Of a stretch of 64,000 nt of DNA, positions 53,575-61,419 are shown piece after piece. Each line of letters starts with the position of its first letter. Position 1 is the first letter of the stretch. Source of the stretch: Hyphomicrobiales bacterium (GTDB taxonomy: Bacteria; Pseudomonadota; Alphaproteobacteria; Rhizobiales; Rhizobiaceae). The notes beneath the pieces were generated by a model. It had not been told where the DNA came from. It did no database searches and was given only the letters and a program-made list of their open reading frames with translations. The stretch spans positions 1 to 64,000 of the forward strand of contig UCGV01000015.1 in NCBI GenBank assembly GCA_900471925.1, written 5' to 3'. A program made the position numbers and the translations under genes.

Positions 53575-54558
53575 ATGCGCTTCTTCAAAGCAGCCGTCCT
53601 CGCCGGTGCCTTTGCCGTTCTGGCTGCCGGCTCCGTCCTGGCGGAGGATGTCAAGATCGGTTTCATCGTGAAGCAGCCGGAAGAGCCCTGGTTCCAGGAC
53701 GAATGGAAGTTCGCCGACCAGGCCGCCAAGGAAAAGGGCTTCACCGTTGTCAAGATCGGCGCCGAAGATGGCGAGAAGGTCCAGTCGGCAATCGACAACC
53801 TCGGTGCGCAGGGCGCTCAGGGCTTCATCATCTGCACGCCTGACGTCAAGCTCGGCCCCGGCATCGTCGCCAAGGCTGCCGCCAACCAGCTCAAGCTGAT
53901 GACCGTCGATGACCGCCTGGTCGGCGCCGATGGCAAGCCGCTGGAAGACGTGCCGCACATGGGCATTTCCGCTACCAAGATCGGTGAAGGCGTCGGCCAG
54001 GCGCTGATCGACGAGATGAAGAAGCGCGGTTGGGACATGAAGAATGTCGGCGCGATCCGCGTCTCCTACGACCAGCTGCCCACGGCGGTCGACCGCGTCG
54101 AAGGCGCGATCTCGGTGCTGAAGGCTGCCGGCTTCCCGGCCGAAAATATCTACGACGCCCCGCAGGCCAAGACCGATACGGAAGCAGCGCTCAACGCCGC
54201 GACCACCGTTCTCAACAAGCATGCGGACGTGAAGTACTGGGTTGCCTTCGGCCTCAACGACGAAGCCGTGCTCGGAGCCGTGCGCGCCTCTGAATCGGTC
54301 AGCATCCCCGCCGACAACATGATCGGCGTCGGTATCGGCGGTGCGGAATCGGCGATCAACGAGTTCAAGAAGCCGTCCGCAACCGGCTTCTTCGGCACGG
54401 TCATCATATCGCCGAAGCGTCACGGCTATGAGACCGCACTCGACATGTATGACTGGATCGCCAACGGCAAGGAACCGGCCAAGGTCACGCTGACCTCCGG
54501 TTCGCTCGCGCTGCGCGGCGACTATGAAAAGGTTCGCAAGGACCTCGGCATCGAATAA
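53575..54558 (+). CDS. araF: L-arabinose ABC transporter substrate-binding protein
   Basis: A 327-residue periplasmic binding protein. The signal peptide is MRFFKAAVLAGAFAVLAAGS with cleavage after VLA near residue 23. The mature start VKIGFIVKQPEEPWFQDEWK is nearly the E. coli AraF sequence, including KQPEEPWF, which lines the arabinose pocket, and GFIICTPDVKLGPGIVAKA near 86 matches as well. Ligand L-arabinose (or D-galactose/D-fucose, which AraF also accepts) is a strong inference. ATG 53575 follows AGGGAG. It is first of the araFGH operon, with a hairpin before araG. Confidence 0.9.
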   Translation: MRFFKAAVLAGAFAVLAAGSVLAEDVKIGFIVKQPEEPWFQDEWKFADQAAKEKGFTVVKIGAEDGEKVQSAIDNLGAQGAQGFIICTPDVKLGPGIVAKAAANQLKLMTVDDRLVGADGKPLEDVPHMGISATKIGEGVGQALIDEMKKRGWDMKNVGAIRVSYDQLPTAVDRVEGAISVLKAAGFPAENIYDAPQAKTDTEAALNAATTVLNKHADVKYWVAFGLNDEAVLGAVRASESVSIPADNMIGVGIGGAESAINEFKKPSATGFFGTVIISPKRHGYETALDMYDWIANGKEPAKVTLTSGSLALRGDYEKVRKDLGIE

Positions 54559-54581
54559 TCATCCTCCCATGATGATTTCAT

Positions 54582-54605
54582 CCCGGCGGCATCTCAGCCG
54601 CCGGG
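54582..54605 (+). terminator. Hairpin between araF and araG
   Basis: CCCGGCGGC (54582-54590) and GCCGCCGGG (54597-54605) form a perfect 9-bp stem with a 6-base loop, 23 bp after the araF stop and 21 bp before araG. No strong T run follows (CATATTCTCGG). It probably gives araF transcript excess over araGH by partial termination or 3' protection. Confidence 0.72.
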
Positions 54606-54626
54606 CATATTCTCGGCGGAGCGATA

Positions 54627-56132
54627 ATGGCTTTCCTCGAATTCAATAGCATTTCCAAGGGTTATCCGGGCGTCCAGGCGCTGTCCAATGTCTCCTTCGG
54701 CGTCGAAAAAGGCGCTGTACACGGGCTGATGGGCGAAAACGGCGCCGGTAAGTCCACCCTGATCCGCGTGCTCTCGGGCGATCAGTCGGCCGATGAGGGC
54801 AGCATTCTCATCGATGGCGTCGAGCAGAAATACAGCTCTGTCCGCGATGCCTTCCATGCCGGCGTTATCGTCATTCATCAGGAACTGCAGCTTGTCCCTG
54901 AGCTCACGGTTGCCGAAAATCTCTGGCTCGGCCGTTTTCCCGGCAAGGCCGGCGTCATCAACAGCAGGACGCTGATCGAGACGGTGCGCGCCAAGCTTGA
55001 AGAGATCGGTATCGATGTCGATCCCTCCGCGAAAGTGTCTTCTTTGTCGATCGGCGCCCGCCAGATGGTGGAGATCGCCAAGGCGGTGATGCTCGATGCG
55101 CGCGTCATCGCCCTCGACGAGCCGACCTCGTCGCTCTCGTCACGTGAGAGCGAAATCCTGTTCACGCTGATTGGCAAGCTGAAGGCCAAGGGCACCGTCA
55201 TCCTCTACGTTTCTCACCGCCTCGACGAGATCTTCCGTCTCTGCGACAGCCTGACGGTACTGCGCGACGGCAAGCTTGCCGCCCACCATCCCAGGGTCGC
55301 GGAAACAACGCGCGAGCAGATCATTGCCGAAATGGTCGGGCGCGAGATCAGCAATATCTGGGGCTGGCGCGAGCGCGTGCTTGGCGAAGTGCGCCTCGAG
55401 GTGAAGAACCTCTCGGGTTCCAAGCTTCGTACCCCCATCAATTTCTCTGTCCGCAAGGGTGAAATCCTCGGCTTCTTCGGCCTCATCGGTGCGGGACGAA
55501 GCGAAATGGCACGGCTGCTCTACGGCGCCGATCATCGCCATCAGGGCAGCGTGACCATCGATGGCGTGGCCGTCTCCCCCAATAATCCGAAGGCGGCAAT
55601 CAGCGCCGGCATGGTTCTCTGCCCCGAGGACCGCAAGTTCGATGGCATCATCCAGGGCCGGTCGATCGAGGAGAATATCGCGATCTCATCGCGCCGGCAC
55701 TTCTCGCCCTTCGGCGTCTTGAACCCGAAGAAAGAAGTGTCGGTCGCAGACCAGTTCATCGCCAAGCTTCGCGTCCGCACACCCTCGCGCAAGCAGGACA
55801 TCATCAATCTCTCCGGCGGTAACCAGCAGAAGGTTATTCTCGGCCGCTGGCTTTCCGAGCAGGGCGTCAAGGTGCTGGTCATCGACGAGCCGACGCGCGG
55901 CATCGATGTCGGCGCCAAATCGGAAATCTATGAAATCCTCTACGAGCTTGCCGCCGGCGGCATGGCGATCGTCGTCATTTCCAGCGAGTTGCCCGAGGTC
56001 ATGGGCATTTCCGATCGCATCATGGTGATGTGCCAGGGCCGGGTTGCGGCCAATGTGGCACGTGCCGATTTCGACGAGCGCAGCATTCTGACCGCGGCCC
56101 TGCCCGACAAGAACGCCGCCGGCACCATCTAA
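54627..56132 (+). CDS. araG: L-arabinose ABC transporter ATP-binding protein
   Basis: A 501-residue double ATPase. Domain 1: Walker A GENGAGKST (about 35-43), signature LSIGARQMVEIAKAV, Walker B VIALDEPTSSL. Domain 2: relaxed Walker A GLIGAGRSE, signature LSGGNQQKVILGRWL followed by LSEQGVKVLVIDEPTRGIDV, which is closely like E. coli AraG. It energises arabinose import with AraH. It starts after GGCGGAGCG and ends 19 bp before araH. Confidence 0.89.
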   Translation: MAFLEFNSISKGYPGVQALSNVSFGVEKGAVHGLMGENGAGKSTLIRVLSGDQSADEGSILIDGVEQKYSSVRDAFHAGVIVIHQELQLVPELTVAENLWLGRFPGKAGVINSRTLIETVRAKLEEIGIDVDPSAKVSSLSIGARQMVEIAKAVMLDARVIALDEPTSSLSSRESEILFTLIGKLKAKGTVILYVSHRLDEIFRLCDSLTVLRDGKLAAHHPRVAETTREQIIAEMVGREISNIWGWRERVLGEVRLEVKNLSGSKLRTPINFSVRKGEILGFFGLIGAGRSEMARLLYGADHRHQGSVTIDGVAVSPNNPKAAISAGMVLCPEDRKFDGIIQGRSIEENIAISSRRHFSPFGVLNPKKEVSVADQFIAKLRVRTPSRKQDIINLSGGNQQKVILGRWLSEQGVKVLVIDEPTRGIDVGAKSEIYEILYELAAGGMAIVVISSELPEVMGISDRIMVMCQGRVAANVARADFDERSILTAALPDKNAAGTI

Positions 56133-56151
56133 TTTTTCAGGAAGAGCAGTC

Positions 56152-57108
56152 ATGAACGCGTTGAAAAAAATCCTTCTCGGCGAACAGGGTCTGGTGGTGA
56201 TCTTCGCGATCGCCTTCGTGATCGTCTCGCTGACCGTGCCGAGCTTCCTGACCGAACGTAATATGCTGGGCCTCTTACAGTCCGTGGTGACGATCGGCAT
56301 CGTCGCCTGCACCATGATGTTCTGCCTTGCCTCGCGCGATTTCGACCTCTCGGTCGGCTCGACCGTCGCCTTCTCCGGCATGATCGCCGTCATGGTATCG
56401 AACTCGACGGGCTCCATTCCGCTCGGCCTGCTGGCAGCCCTGATCTGCGGCAGCGTCGTCGGTTTCGTCAACGGCGTGGTCATCGCCCGCTTCCGCATCA
56501 ATGCGCTGATCACCACGCTTGCCACCATGCAGATCGTTCGCGGCCTGGCTTTGATTGCGTCTGACGGCCGTGCTGTCGGCATCAACGATCCGGCTTTCTA
56601 CCAGCTGGCTTTGTCGCGCTTCCTGACGGTGCCGACGCCGATCTGGATCATGGTGCTGCTCTTCATCGTCTTCGGTTTCGTGTTGAACCGCACGGTCTTC
56701 GGCAAGAACACGCTGGCGATCGGCGGTAACCCGGAGGCTTCGCGCCTTGCAGGCGTCAACGTTGTCAACATGCGCATCTGGATCTTCGCGCTGCAGGGCC
56801 TCGTCTGCGCTATCGCCGGCATCCTGCTTGCCTCGCGCATCACCTCGGGCCAGCCGAATGCTGCGACCGGCCTTGAGCTCTCCGTCATCTCGGCTTGCGT
56901 GCTCGGCGGTGTCTCGCTGGCTGGTGGCCGTGCAGCAATGACGGGTGTAATCGTCGGCGTGCTGATCATGGGCATTGCCGAAAATGTCATGAACCTGCTC
57001 AACATTCAGGCCTTCTATCAATATGTGGTTCGCGGTCTTATTCTTCTGATCGCCGTCCTGCTCGACAATATGCGCTCGTCGGCCGCCGGACGCGGCAGCC
57101 GTGCGTGA
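56152..57108 (+). CDS. araH: L-arabinose ABC transporter permease
   Basis: A 318-residue RbsC/AraH permease with eight to ten membrane segments. Characteristic parts are CLASRDFDLSVGSTVAFSGM (about 58-77) and AIGGNPEASRLAGVNVVNMR near 188. It forms the homodimeric channel of the arabinose importer. It follows GGAAGAG, 19 bp after araG, and is followed after 105 bp by a GntR regulator in the same direction. Confidence 0.89.
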   Translation: MNALKKILLGEQGLVVIFAIAFVIVSLTVPSFLTERNMLGLLQSVVTIGIVACTMMFCLASRDFDLSVGSTVAFSGMIAVMVSNSTGSIPLGLLAALICGSVVGFVNGVVIARFRINALITTLATMQIVRGLALIASDGRAVGINDPAFYQLALSRFLTVPTPIWIMVLLFIVFGFVLNRTVFGKNTLAIGGNPEASRLAGVNVVNMRIWIFALQGLVCAIAGILLASRITSGQPNAATGLELSVISACVLGGVSLAGGRAAMTGVIVGVLIMGIAENVMNLLNIQAFYQYVVRGLILLIAVLLDNMRSSAAGRGSRA

Positions 57109-57213
57109 CGATCAGATTTCTTGGGAGAAGCCCGCTGAGCCTGCGGTTGTCCATTGATGAGAAAGCATGGCGCTGATCATGGTGGCAACAAGGCCAGCGG
57201 TACGGGGGAGTTT

Positions 57214-57981
57214 ATGAGCACGCGATCGGGACTTCTGCGAACGGGAAGTGCGGTGACGAAGCCCGAACAGGGGCGGCGCACCGTGCGCGAGGAACTGCTG
57301 AAGAAGCTTATCGGCCAGATCGTCTCCGGCGATATCGCCGAGGGGTCGCTGCTGCCGAACGAGGCCGAGCTTTCCGAAGTCTATGGCGTCAGCCGCACCA
57401 GCTTGCGGGAGGCCATGCAATATCTCTCGGCACTCGGCATGGTCCGCTCGCGCACCCGCGCCGGCACCAGCGTATTGCCGCGCGAGAACTGGAACTATCT
57501 CGATCCTCTGGTTCTCGATGCGACGCTGGAATTCAGCGACGACCGCAGCTTCTACGATTCACTGCTCGATGCCCGCCAATTGCTGGAACCGGCGGCCGCC
57601 GCACAGGCGGCTGCGAACGCAACGGCCAAGCAGCTTGCCCAGATCGCTGCAGCCTTCGAGGATATGGTGGCCGCCAACGCCCGCGACAACGAGGCCTGGA
57701 GCCAGGCCGACCTCGAATTCCATACCGCCATCATCAATGCCAGCGGCAACTGGGTCTTCCGCCAGTTCGCCACCGCCATCCGCGCCGCCTTGCTCGCAAG
57801 CTTCCGTCTCACCAACCGGGCAAGCCAAAGCCACGACTACGCGATCGCCCGCCATCAGGACGTGCTGGACGCCATCCGCATGCGCCGGCCCGATGCCGCC
57901 CGCTTTGCAATGGAGCAGCTGATTGGCACGGCACGAATGGAATTGAGTGATGCGCTGCGTGTCGGCAAGCCAGGAAAGTAG
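57214..57981 (+). CDS. GntR-family (FCD, FadR/UxuR-like) regulator, probable arabinose-locus control
   Basis: A 255-residue regulator. The winged helix covers about 22-95 (PNEAELSEVYGVSRTSLREA) and the FCD domain about 105-245, with SQADLEFHTAIINASGN and HQDVLDAIRMRRP carrying the usual Asp/His metal positions. The subgroup resembles DgoR/UxuR, which control sugar-acid or sugar operons. ATG 57214 after GGGGGAG is preferred to the longer frame from 57154. Position after araH suggests control of araFGH; a GGTAT-type site lies before araF. Confidence 0.82.
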   Translation: MSTRSGLLRTGSAVTKPEQGRRTVREELLKKLIGQIVSGDIAEGSLLPNEAELSEVYGVSRTSLREAMQYLSALGMVRSRTRAGTSVLPRENWNYLDPLVLDATLEFSDDRSFYDSLLDARQLLEPAAAAQAAANATAKQLAQIAAAFEDMVAANARDNEAWSQADLEFHTAIINASGNWVFRQFATAIRAALLASFRLTNRASQSHDYAIARHQDVLDAIRMRRPDAARFAMEQLIGTARMELSDALRVGKPGK

Positions 57982-58110
57982 GACCGGTCGGGCGGAGAGG
58001 AACATTAAAAATTCCGCCTGCCGACAGAATGTATATTCAAATTGAAGTCTTGCCACGGATTCGCTAGTAGACTGGGCATGAACCCGGCTGCTTGAAAGGA
58101 CGATGGGCGC

Positions 58111-58815
58111 GTGGACGAGACCGAGAAACTGCAAACGTATCGGCGCGGCTCCGGCGTATCGACGGTCTATGAGACGCTTCGAAACGAGATCATCGAGCTG
58201 AAATTGCCGCCGGGCAGCCCGATCGACGAGCAGCAGCTGTCCGACCGTTTTGCTCTGTCGCGCACGCCGATCCGCGAAGCGCTCGTGCGGCTAGCCGCCG
58301 AAGGCTTGATCACAACGCTCACCAACCGCGCGACGATCGTCTCGAACATCGATTTCCTTGGCCTGCCGGAATTTTTCGATGCCTTGACGCTGATGTACCG
58401 CGTCACGACGCGGCTTGCGGCGGCCAATCACGCCGAGGGCGATATTGCCACTATCCGCATCCAGCAGAAAGCCTTCGAGCTTGCCGTCGCCAATCGCGAT
58501 GTGCTCGGCATGATTTCCACCAATCGCGACTTCCATATCGCCATCGCCCAGGCTGGGCGCAACCGCTATTACGTGGAACTCTTCACCCGGCTCCTGGATG
58601 AAGGCCGCCGCATTCTCCGGCTCTATTATTCCTCCTTCAACGATGTGCTGCCCCGCCAGTATGTCGGCGAGCATGAGGAAATGATCCAGGCAATCATCAA
58701 TCGCGACGTTGCTCTGGCCGACAGGCTTGCATCGGCGCATGCCGACCAGATCGTCCGGCAGATCCGCTCCTATATCACAGCCGATTCCCGCCAGAACGCC
58801 AGCCTGGCGCTCTAG
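58111..58815 (+). CDS. GntR-family (FCD) regulator, probable hydroxyproline-locus control
   Basis: A 234-residue FCD-type regulator with a GTG start. Winged helix at about 14-82 (DEQQLSDRFALSRTPIREAL) and FCD domain at about 88-220 (STNRDFHIAIAQAGRNRYYV and GEHEEMIQAIINRD with likely metal-binding His/Asp). It is a different subgroup from the regulator encoded before it. It lies 148 bp upstream of the HypD-type gene, and the gap contains a perfect palindrome typical of FCD operators. By analogy with HypR of Sinorhizobium meliloti it may sense hydroxyproline, but that is inference. Confidence 0.8.
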   Translation: MDETEKLQTYRRGSGVSTVYETLRNEIIELKLPPGSPIDEQQLSDRFALSRTPIREALVRLAAEGLITTLTNRATIVSNIDFLGLPEFFDALTLMYRVTTRLAAANHAEGDIATIRIQQKAFELAVANRDVLGMISTNRDFHIAIAQAGRNRYYVELFTRLLDEGRRILRLYYSSFNDVLPRQYVGEHEEMIQAIINRDVALADRLASAHADQIVRQIRSYITADSRQNASLAL

Positions 58816-58878
58816 TCGCGACGGACGCTCGTTCCAGCTTCTTGTTCGCAGAGCGTTGGGAAATCGTGTTCTGTATTT

Positions 58879-58894
58879 TTCTTGTCGACAAGAA
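58879..58894. promoter_or_regulatory. Perfect 16-bp palindrome, candidate FCD operator before the HypD-type gene
   Basis: TTCTTGTCGACAAGAA is an exact inverted repeat. Its core TTGTCGACAA fits the TTGT..ACAA pattern often bound by FCD-type GntR regulators. It lies 70 bp upstream of the hypD-type ATG and 64 bp after the regulator stop. Confidence 0.65.
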
Positions 58895-58963
58895 GTCGGC
58901 AGAATGGTAAATGCCTTATCAACCCCACGATCGGGGAAGATTCCAGAGAACGAGAGATTGGCG

Positions 58964-59905
58964 ATGACTGGTTCCGTATTCCAAGGCTGCATCCCGGCGC
59001 TCATGACGCCGTGCAAGGATGACCGTACCCCTGATTTCGACGCGCTTGCACGCAAGGGCCGGGAATTGATCGACCTCGGCATGTCTGCCGTCGTCTATTG
59101 CGGCTCGATGGGCGACTGGCCGCTGCTTACCGACGAACAGCGCCAGGAAGGCGTCAAGCGCCTGGTCGAGGCGGGTGTGCCCGTCATCGTCGGCACCGGT
59201 GCCGTCAACACCAAGTCGGCCGTTGCCCATGCCGCTCATGCCGCTGCCGTCGGCGCCAAGGGCCTGATGGTCATCCCGCGTGTGCTCTCGCGCGGTTCGT
59301 CGGCTTCGGCCCAGCGCGACCATTTCTCTGCCATCCTCGAAGCTGCCAAGGATCTGCCGGCTGTCATCTACAACAGCCCCTATTATGGCTTTGCGACGCG
59401 CGCCGACCTGTTCTTCGACCTGCGTTCGCGTTTTTCGAACCTCGTCGGCTTCAAGGAATTCGGCGGCAAGAATGACATGACCTATGCGGCTGAAAACATC
59501 ACATCCGGCGATGATGCGCTGACGCTGATGGTCGGCGTCGATACCGGCGTCTATCACGGCTTCGTCAATTGCGGTGCCGGTGGTGCCATCACCGGCATCG
59601 GCAACGCGCTGCCGAAGGAAGTGCTGCACCTCGTTGCGCTCTGCGAGAAGGCTGCCAAGGGCGATGCCGCTGCCCGCAGCGCTGCGCGCGAACTCGAAGA
59701 AGCACTGACGGTGCTTTCGACCTATGATGAAGGTCCGGATCTCGTTCTGCACTACAAGTATCTGATGGTACTGAATGGCGAGAAGGAATATTCGCTGCAT
59801 TTCAACGAGACCGACAAGCTGAGCGACTCGCAGCGCCGTCATCTCGAAAACCAGTATAGCCTGTTCAAGGCCTGGTATACCGCGCGTTATCCGAACGCCG
59901 CCTGA
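58964..59905 (+). CDS. hypD: Delta1-pyrroline-4-hydroxy-2-carboxylate deaminase (DapA/NAL family)
   Basis: A 313-residue class I aldolase-fold enzyme. The Schiff-base lysine lies in LVGFKEFGGKNDM near residue 162-174, the tyrosine in VIYNSPYYGFATR near 134, and the GTTGE motif of DapA is replaced by CGSMGDWPLLT near 45. The sequence closely resembles the S. meliloti hydroxyproline enzyme HypD as I remember it. It deaminates pyrroline-4-hydroxy-2-carboxylate to alpha-ketoglutarate semialdehyde. ATG 58964 gives the normal family N-terminus; the open frame to 58709 runs into the regulator gene. The epimerase, oxidase and semialdehyde dehydrogenase genes are not in this window. Confidence 0.8.
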   Translation: MTGSVFQGCIPALMTPCKDDRTPDFDALARKGRELIDLGMSAVVYCGSMGDWPLLTDEQRQEGVKRLVEAGVPVIVGTGAVNTKSAVAHAAHAAAVGAKGLMVIPRVLSRGSSASAQRDHFSAILEAAKDLPAVIYNSPYYGFATRADLFFDLRSRFSNLVGFKEFGGKNDMTYAAENITSGDDALTLMVGVDTGVYHGFVNCGAGGAITGIGNALPKEVLHLVALCEKAAKGDAAARSAARELEEALTVLSTYDEGPDLVLHYKYLMVLNGEKEYSLHFNETDKLSDSQRRHLENQYSLFKAWYTARYPNAA

Positions 59906-59953
59906 GCCGATCGGCAAGCATTCGGTCTCGCAGCTTGTCCGCTGCGGGGCCGC

Positions 59954-60307
59954 TCAGTTCGCCAAGTCGGTGACAACAAGCGAATGGATCAACATCGTCA
60001 GGTTTCTCCGGATTTTCTCATCGGAGATGCGCCCGATTTCTGAGGCAAGATAGGCCGCTTCGTCTTCCGTGTCGGCGCCCGCCTCGGTTTCAATGCCGTT
60101 GATGAACCATCCGGCATCTACTTTCATGAAGCTGCACAGCCGCAGCATGACCGCCACCGACAGGCGGTTTGTGCCATTCTCGTATTTCTGGATCTGCTGA
60201 AACGCTACGCCGATATGGTCACCGAGTTCGCTCTGTGTGATGCCGCGCGCCGCGCGCACTGAGCGTAATCTTTGGCCGATTGCCAAATTCAGTTCCTGAT
60301 CTTTCAT
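59954..60307 (-). CDS. XRE-family transcriptional regulator
   Basis: A 117-residue protein with a single HTH_3 domain at about 10-65 (QSELGDHIGVAFQQIQKYEN, a typical rhizobial form), followed by an acidic linker (EAGADTEDEAA) and a helical tail. ATG 60307 is chosen since the longer frame to 60388 adds residues unrelated to the family. It is downstream of, and in the same direction as, a 66-residue protein gene, both divergent from the GNAT-like gene. Target unknown. Confidence 0.82.
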   Translation of the reverse strand: MKDQELNLAIGQRLRSVRAARGITQSELGDHIGVAFQQIQKYENGTNRLSVAVMLRLCSFMKVDAGWFINGIETEAGADTEDEAAYLASEIGRISDEKIRRNLTMLIHSLVVTDLAN

Positions 60308-60356
60308 GCCTATCCTTGAGAATACTTCCGTCGACCGTAGATCTTGCGGCTTCTCT

Positions 60357-60557
60357 TTACATGATCGGCTTTTGAGTTCCACCTCCATCTGTCAAAAGCG
60401 TCAGTTGTTCTTTGAGCCGCCGTTGTTCTGTCTCTGACATCAAGGCGATTTCATGTTCGACAAAGTCCGCAATCGCTCGCGGATCGTCGCCGAACCGGCG
60501 TGCTCCTTCGGCGCAGAGAGCGATGATGGTTGCCATCGGATTGGCAGGGTCCGTCAT
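60357..60557 (-). CDS. Small protein of unknown function
   Basis: A 66-residue, mainly helical protein without signal or membrane segment; I do not recognise it. It follows CAGGGGG and starts at ATG 60557; the open frame to 60683 would overlap the divergent GNAT gene. It precedes the XRE gene by 49 bp, so the two may form an operon. The amphipathic part FVEHEIALMSETEQRRLKEQ suggests a helical bundle or oligomer. Confidence 0.6.
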   Translation of the reverse strand: MTDPANPMATIIALCAEGARRFGDDPRAIADFVEHEIALMSETEQRRLKEQLTLLTDGGGTQKPIM

Positions 60558-60643
60558 TTTTGAAATCCCCCCTGAAATCTTCGTCCTTCGCGTAACAGTC
60601 GTTCTGCGGTTGAAGTGGGTTGTAGAGACAAAGAGGCCGACCG

Positions 60644-61195
60644 ATGGTGAACAAATATCCCAATCTTCGATGCCAAGTCGCAACGACCCCCGATCATGTT
60701 CGGGATGCGATGATCTTGAGAAGCATCTGCTTCGTCCATGAGCACGGTATCTCGCCCTCCTTCATCTTCGATGGCAATGATCACCAGGCCACGCATTTCG
60801 TCTTTTATGATGGCGAGGAGCCGGTTGGTTCCCTTCGCATTCGCTGGTTTGCCGATTTCGCCAAGTATGAACGAACCTGCTTCCGCGAAAAGTACCGACA
60901 CCCTTTTACGGTTAAGCGTTGCATTCAGATGACCTTCGATCATGTGGCGCGCAAAGGCTACACGAAGGTTTTGACACAGGCCGAACAGCGCCTGGCCCGG
61001 CTGTGGACGATTCTCTTCGATCTGGAAATCGTCGATGCCCCGCCGGTGGAGATCGCGGGTCATCCCGAGCCGTACCTGACCGTCGTCGGCACGATCCCGG
61101 CATCTTCGGATCCGATTACCATGGAAAGCAGCAGCGCCCTGCTGCTGCGCGTCGAAGGTCAGTGGGACGCACCGAGTTCGTTCGAGACAGCATGA
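60644..61195 (+). CDS. GNAT-like N-acyltransferase family protein
   Basis: A 183-residue protein with an acyltransferase-like core. Residues 10-70 form the N-terminal alpha/beta part (VRDAMILRSICFVHEHGISP), EEPVGSLRIRWFADFAKYER (about 57-76) is the central strand and RKGYTKVLTQAEQRLARLWT near 105 follows the acetyl-CoA-type helix. The fold resembles both GNAT enzymes and N-acyl amino acid or homoserine-lactone synthases, so an acyl-transfer or signal-making role is open. It is divergent from the 66-residue gene and overlaps the next small gene by 4 bases. Confidence 0.68.
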   Translation: MVNKYPNLRCQVATTPDHVRDAMILRSICFVHEHGISPSFIFDGNDHQATHFVFYDGEEPVGSLRIRWFADFAKYERTCFREKYRHPFTVKRCIQMTFDHVARKGYTKVLTQAEQRLARLWTILFDLEIVDAPPVEIAGHPEPYLTVVGTIPASSDPITMESSSALLLRVEGQWDAPSSFETA

Positions 61196-61419
61196 CGATG
61201 GCAGGTTCTGGGAATGCGGGCGACTGGTCCGCGACTGCTGCGCTGCAGGATGAAATCTTGACGCGCACGAAGCTGCACACCGAAATGGTGCGCCGGCTGA
61301 TCAACGATCCAACGGTCCGGCCGGTGGAGCTCGCCGGCTTTCTCGAAGATGTCGCGAATGCCTATCTCTCGATCTCGGAAGAACTCAGCCAAATTGTGAA
61401 GGCGGCGGAGGGGCAATAG
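61192..61419 (+). CDS. Small protein of unknown function coupled to the GNAT-like gene
   Basis: A 75-residue protein beginning at ATG 61192 inside the GNAT stop codon (ATGA overlap). It is predicted mostly helical (LHTEMVRRLINDPTVRPVEL, then EDVANAYLSISEELSQIVKA), without signal or membrane segment. Coupled translation suggests that it works with the GNAT-like protein. Its last 35 bases overlap the 3' end of the convergent LysR gene. Not recognised. Confidence 0.6.
   Translation: MTMAGSGNAGDWSATAALQDEILTRTKLHTEMVRRLINDPTVRPVELAGFLEDVANAYLSISEELSQIVKAAEGQ

Noticed and set aside
58964..59905. 4-hydroxy-tetrahydrodipicolinate synthase (lysine synthesis)
   Set aside because: The GTTGE-type substrate motif is replaced by GSMGDW, and the setting is a GntR-regulated catabolic locus.
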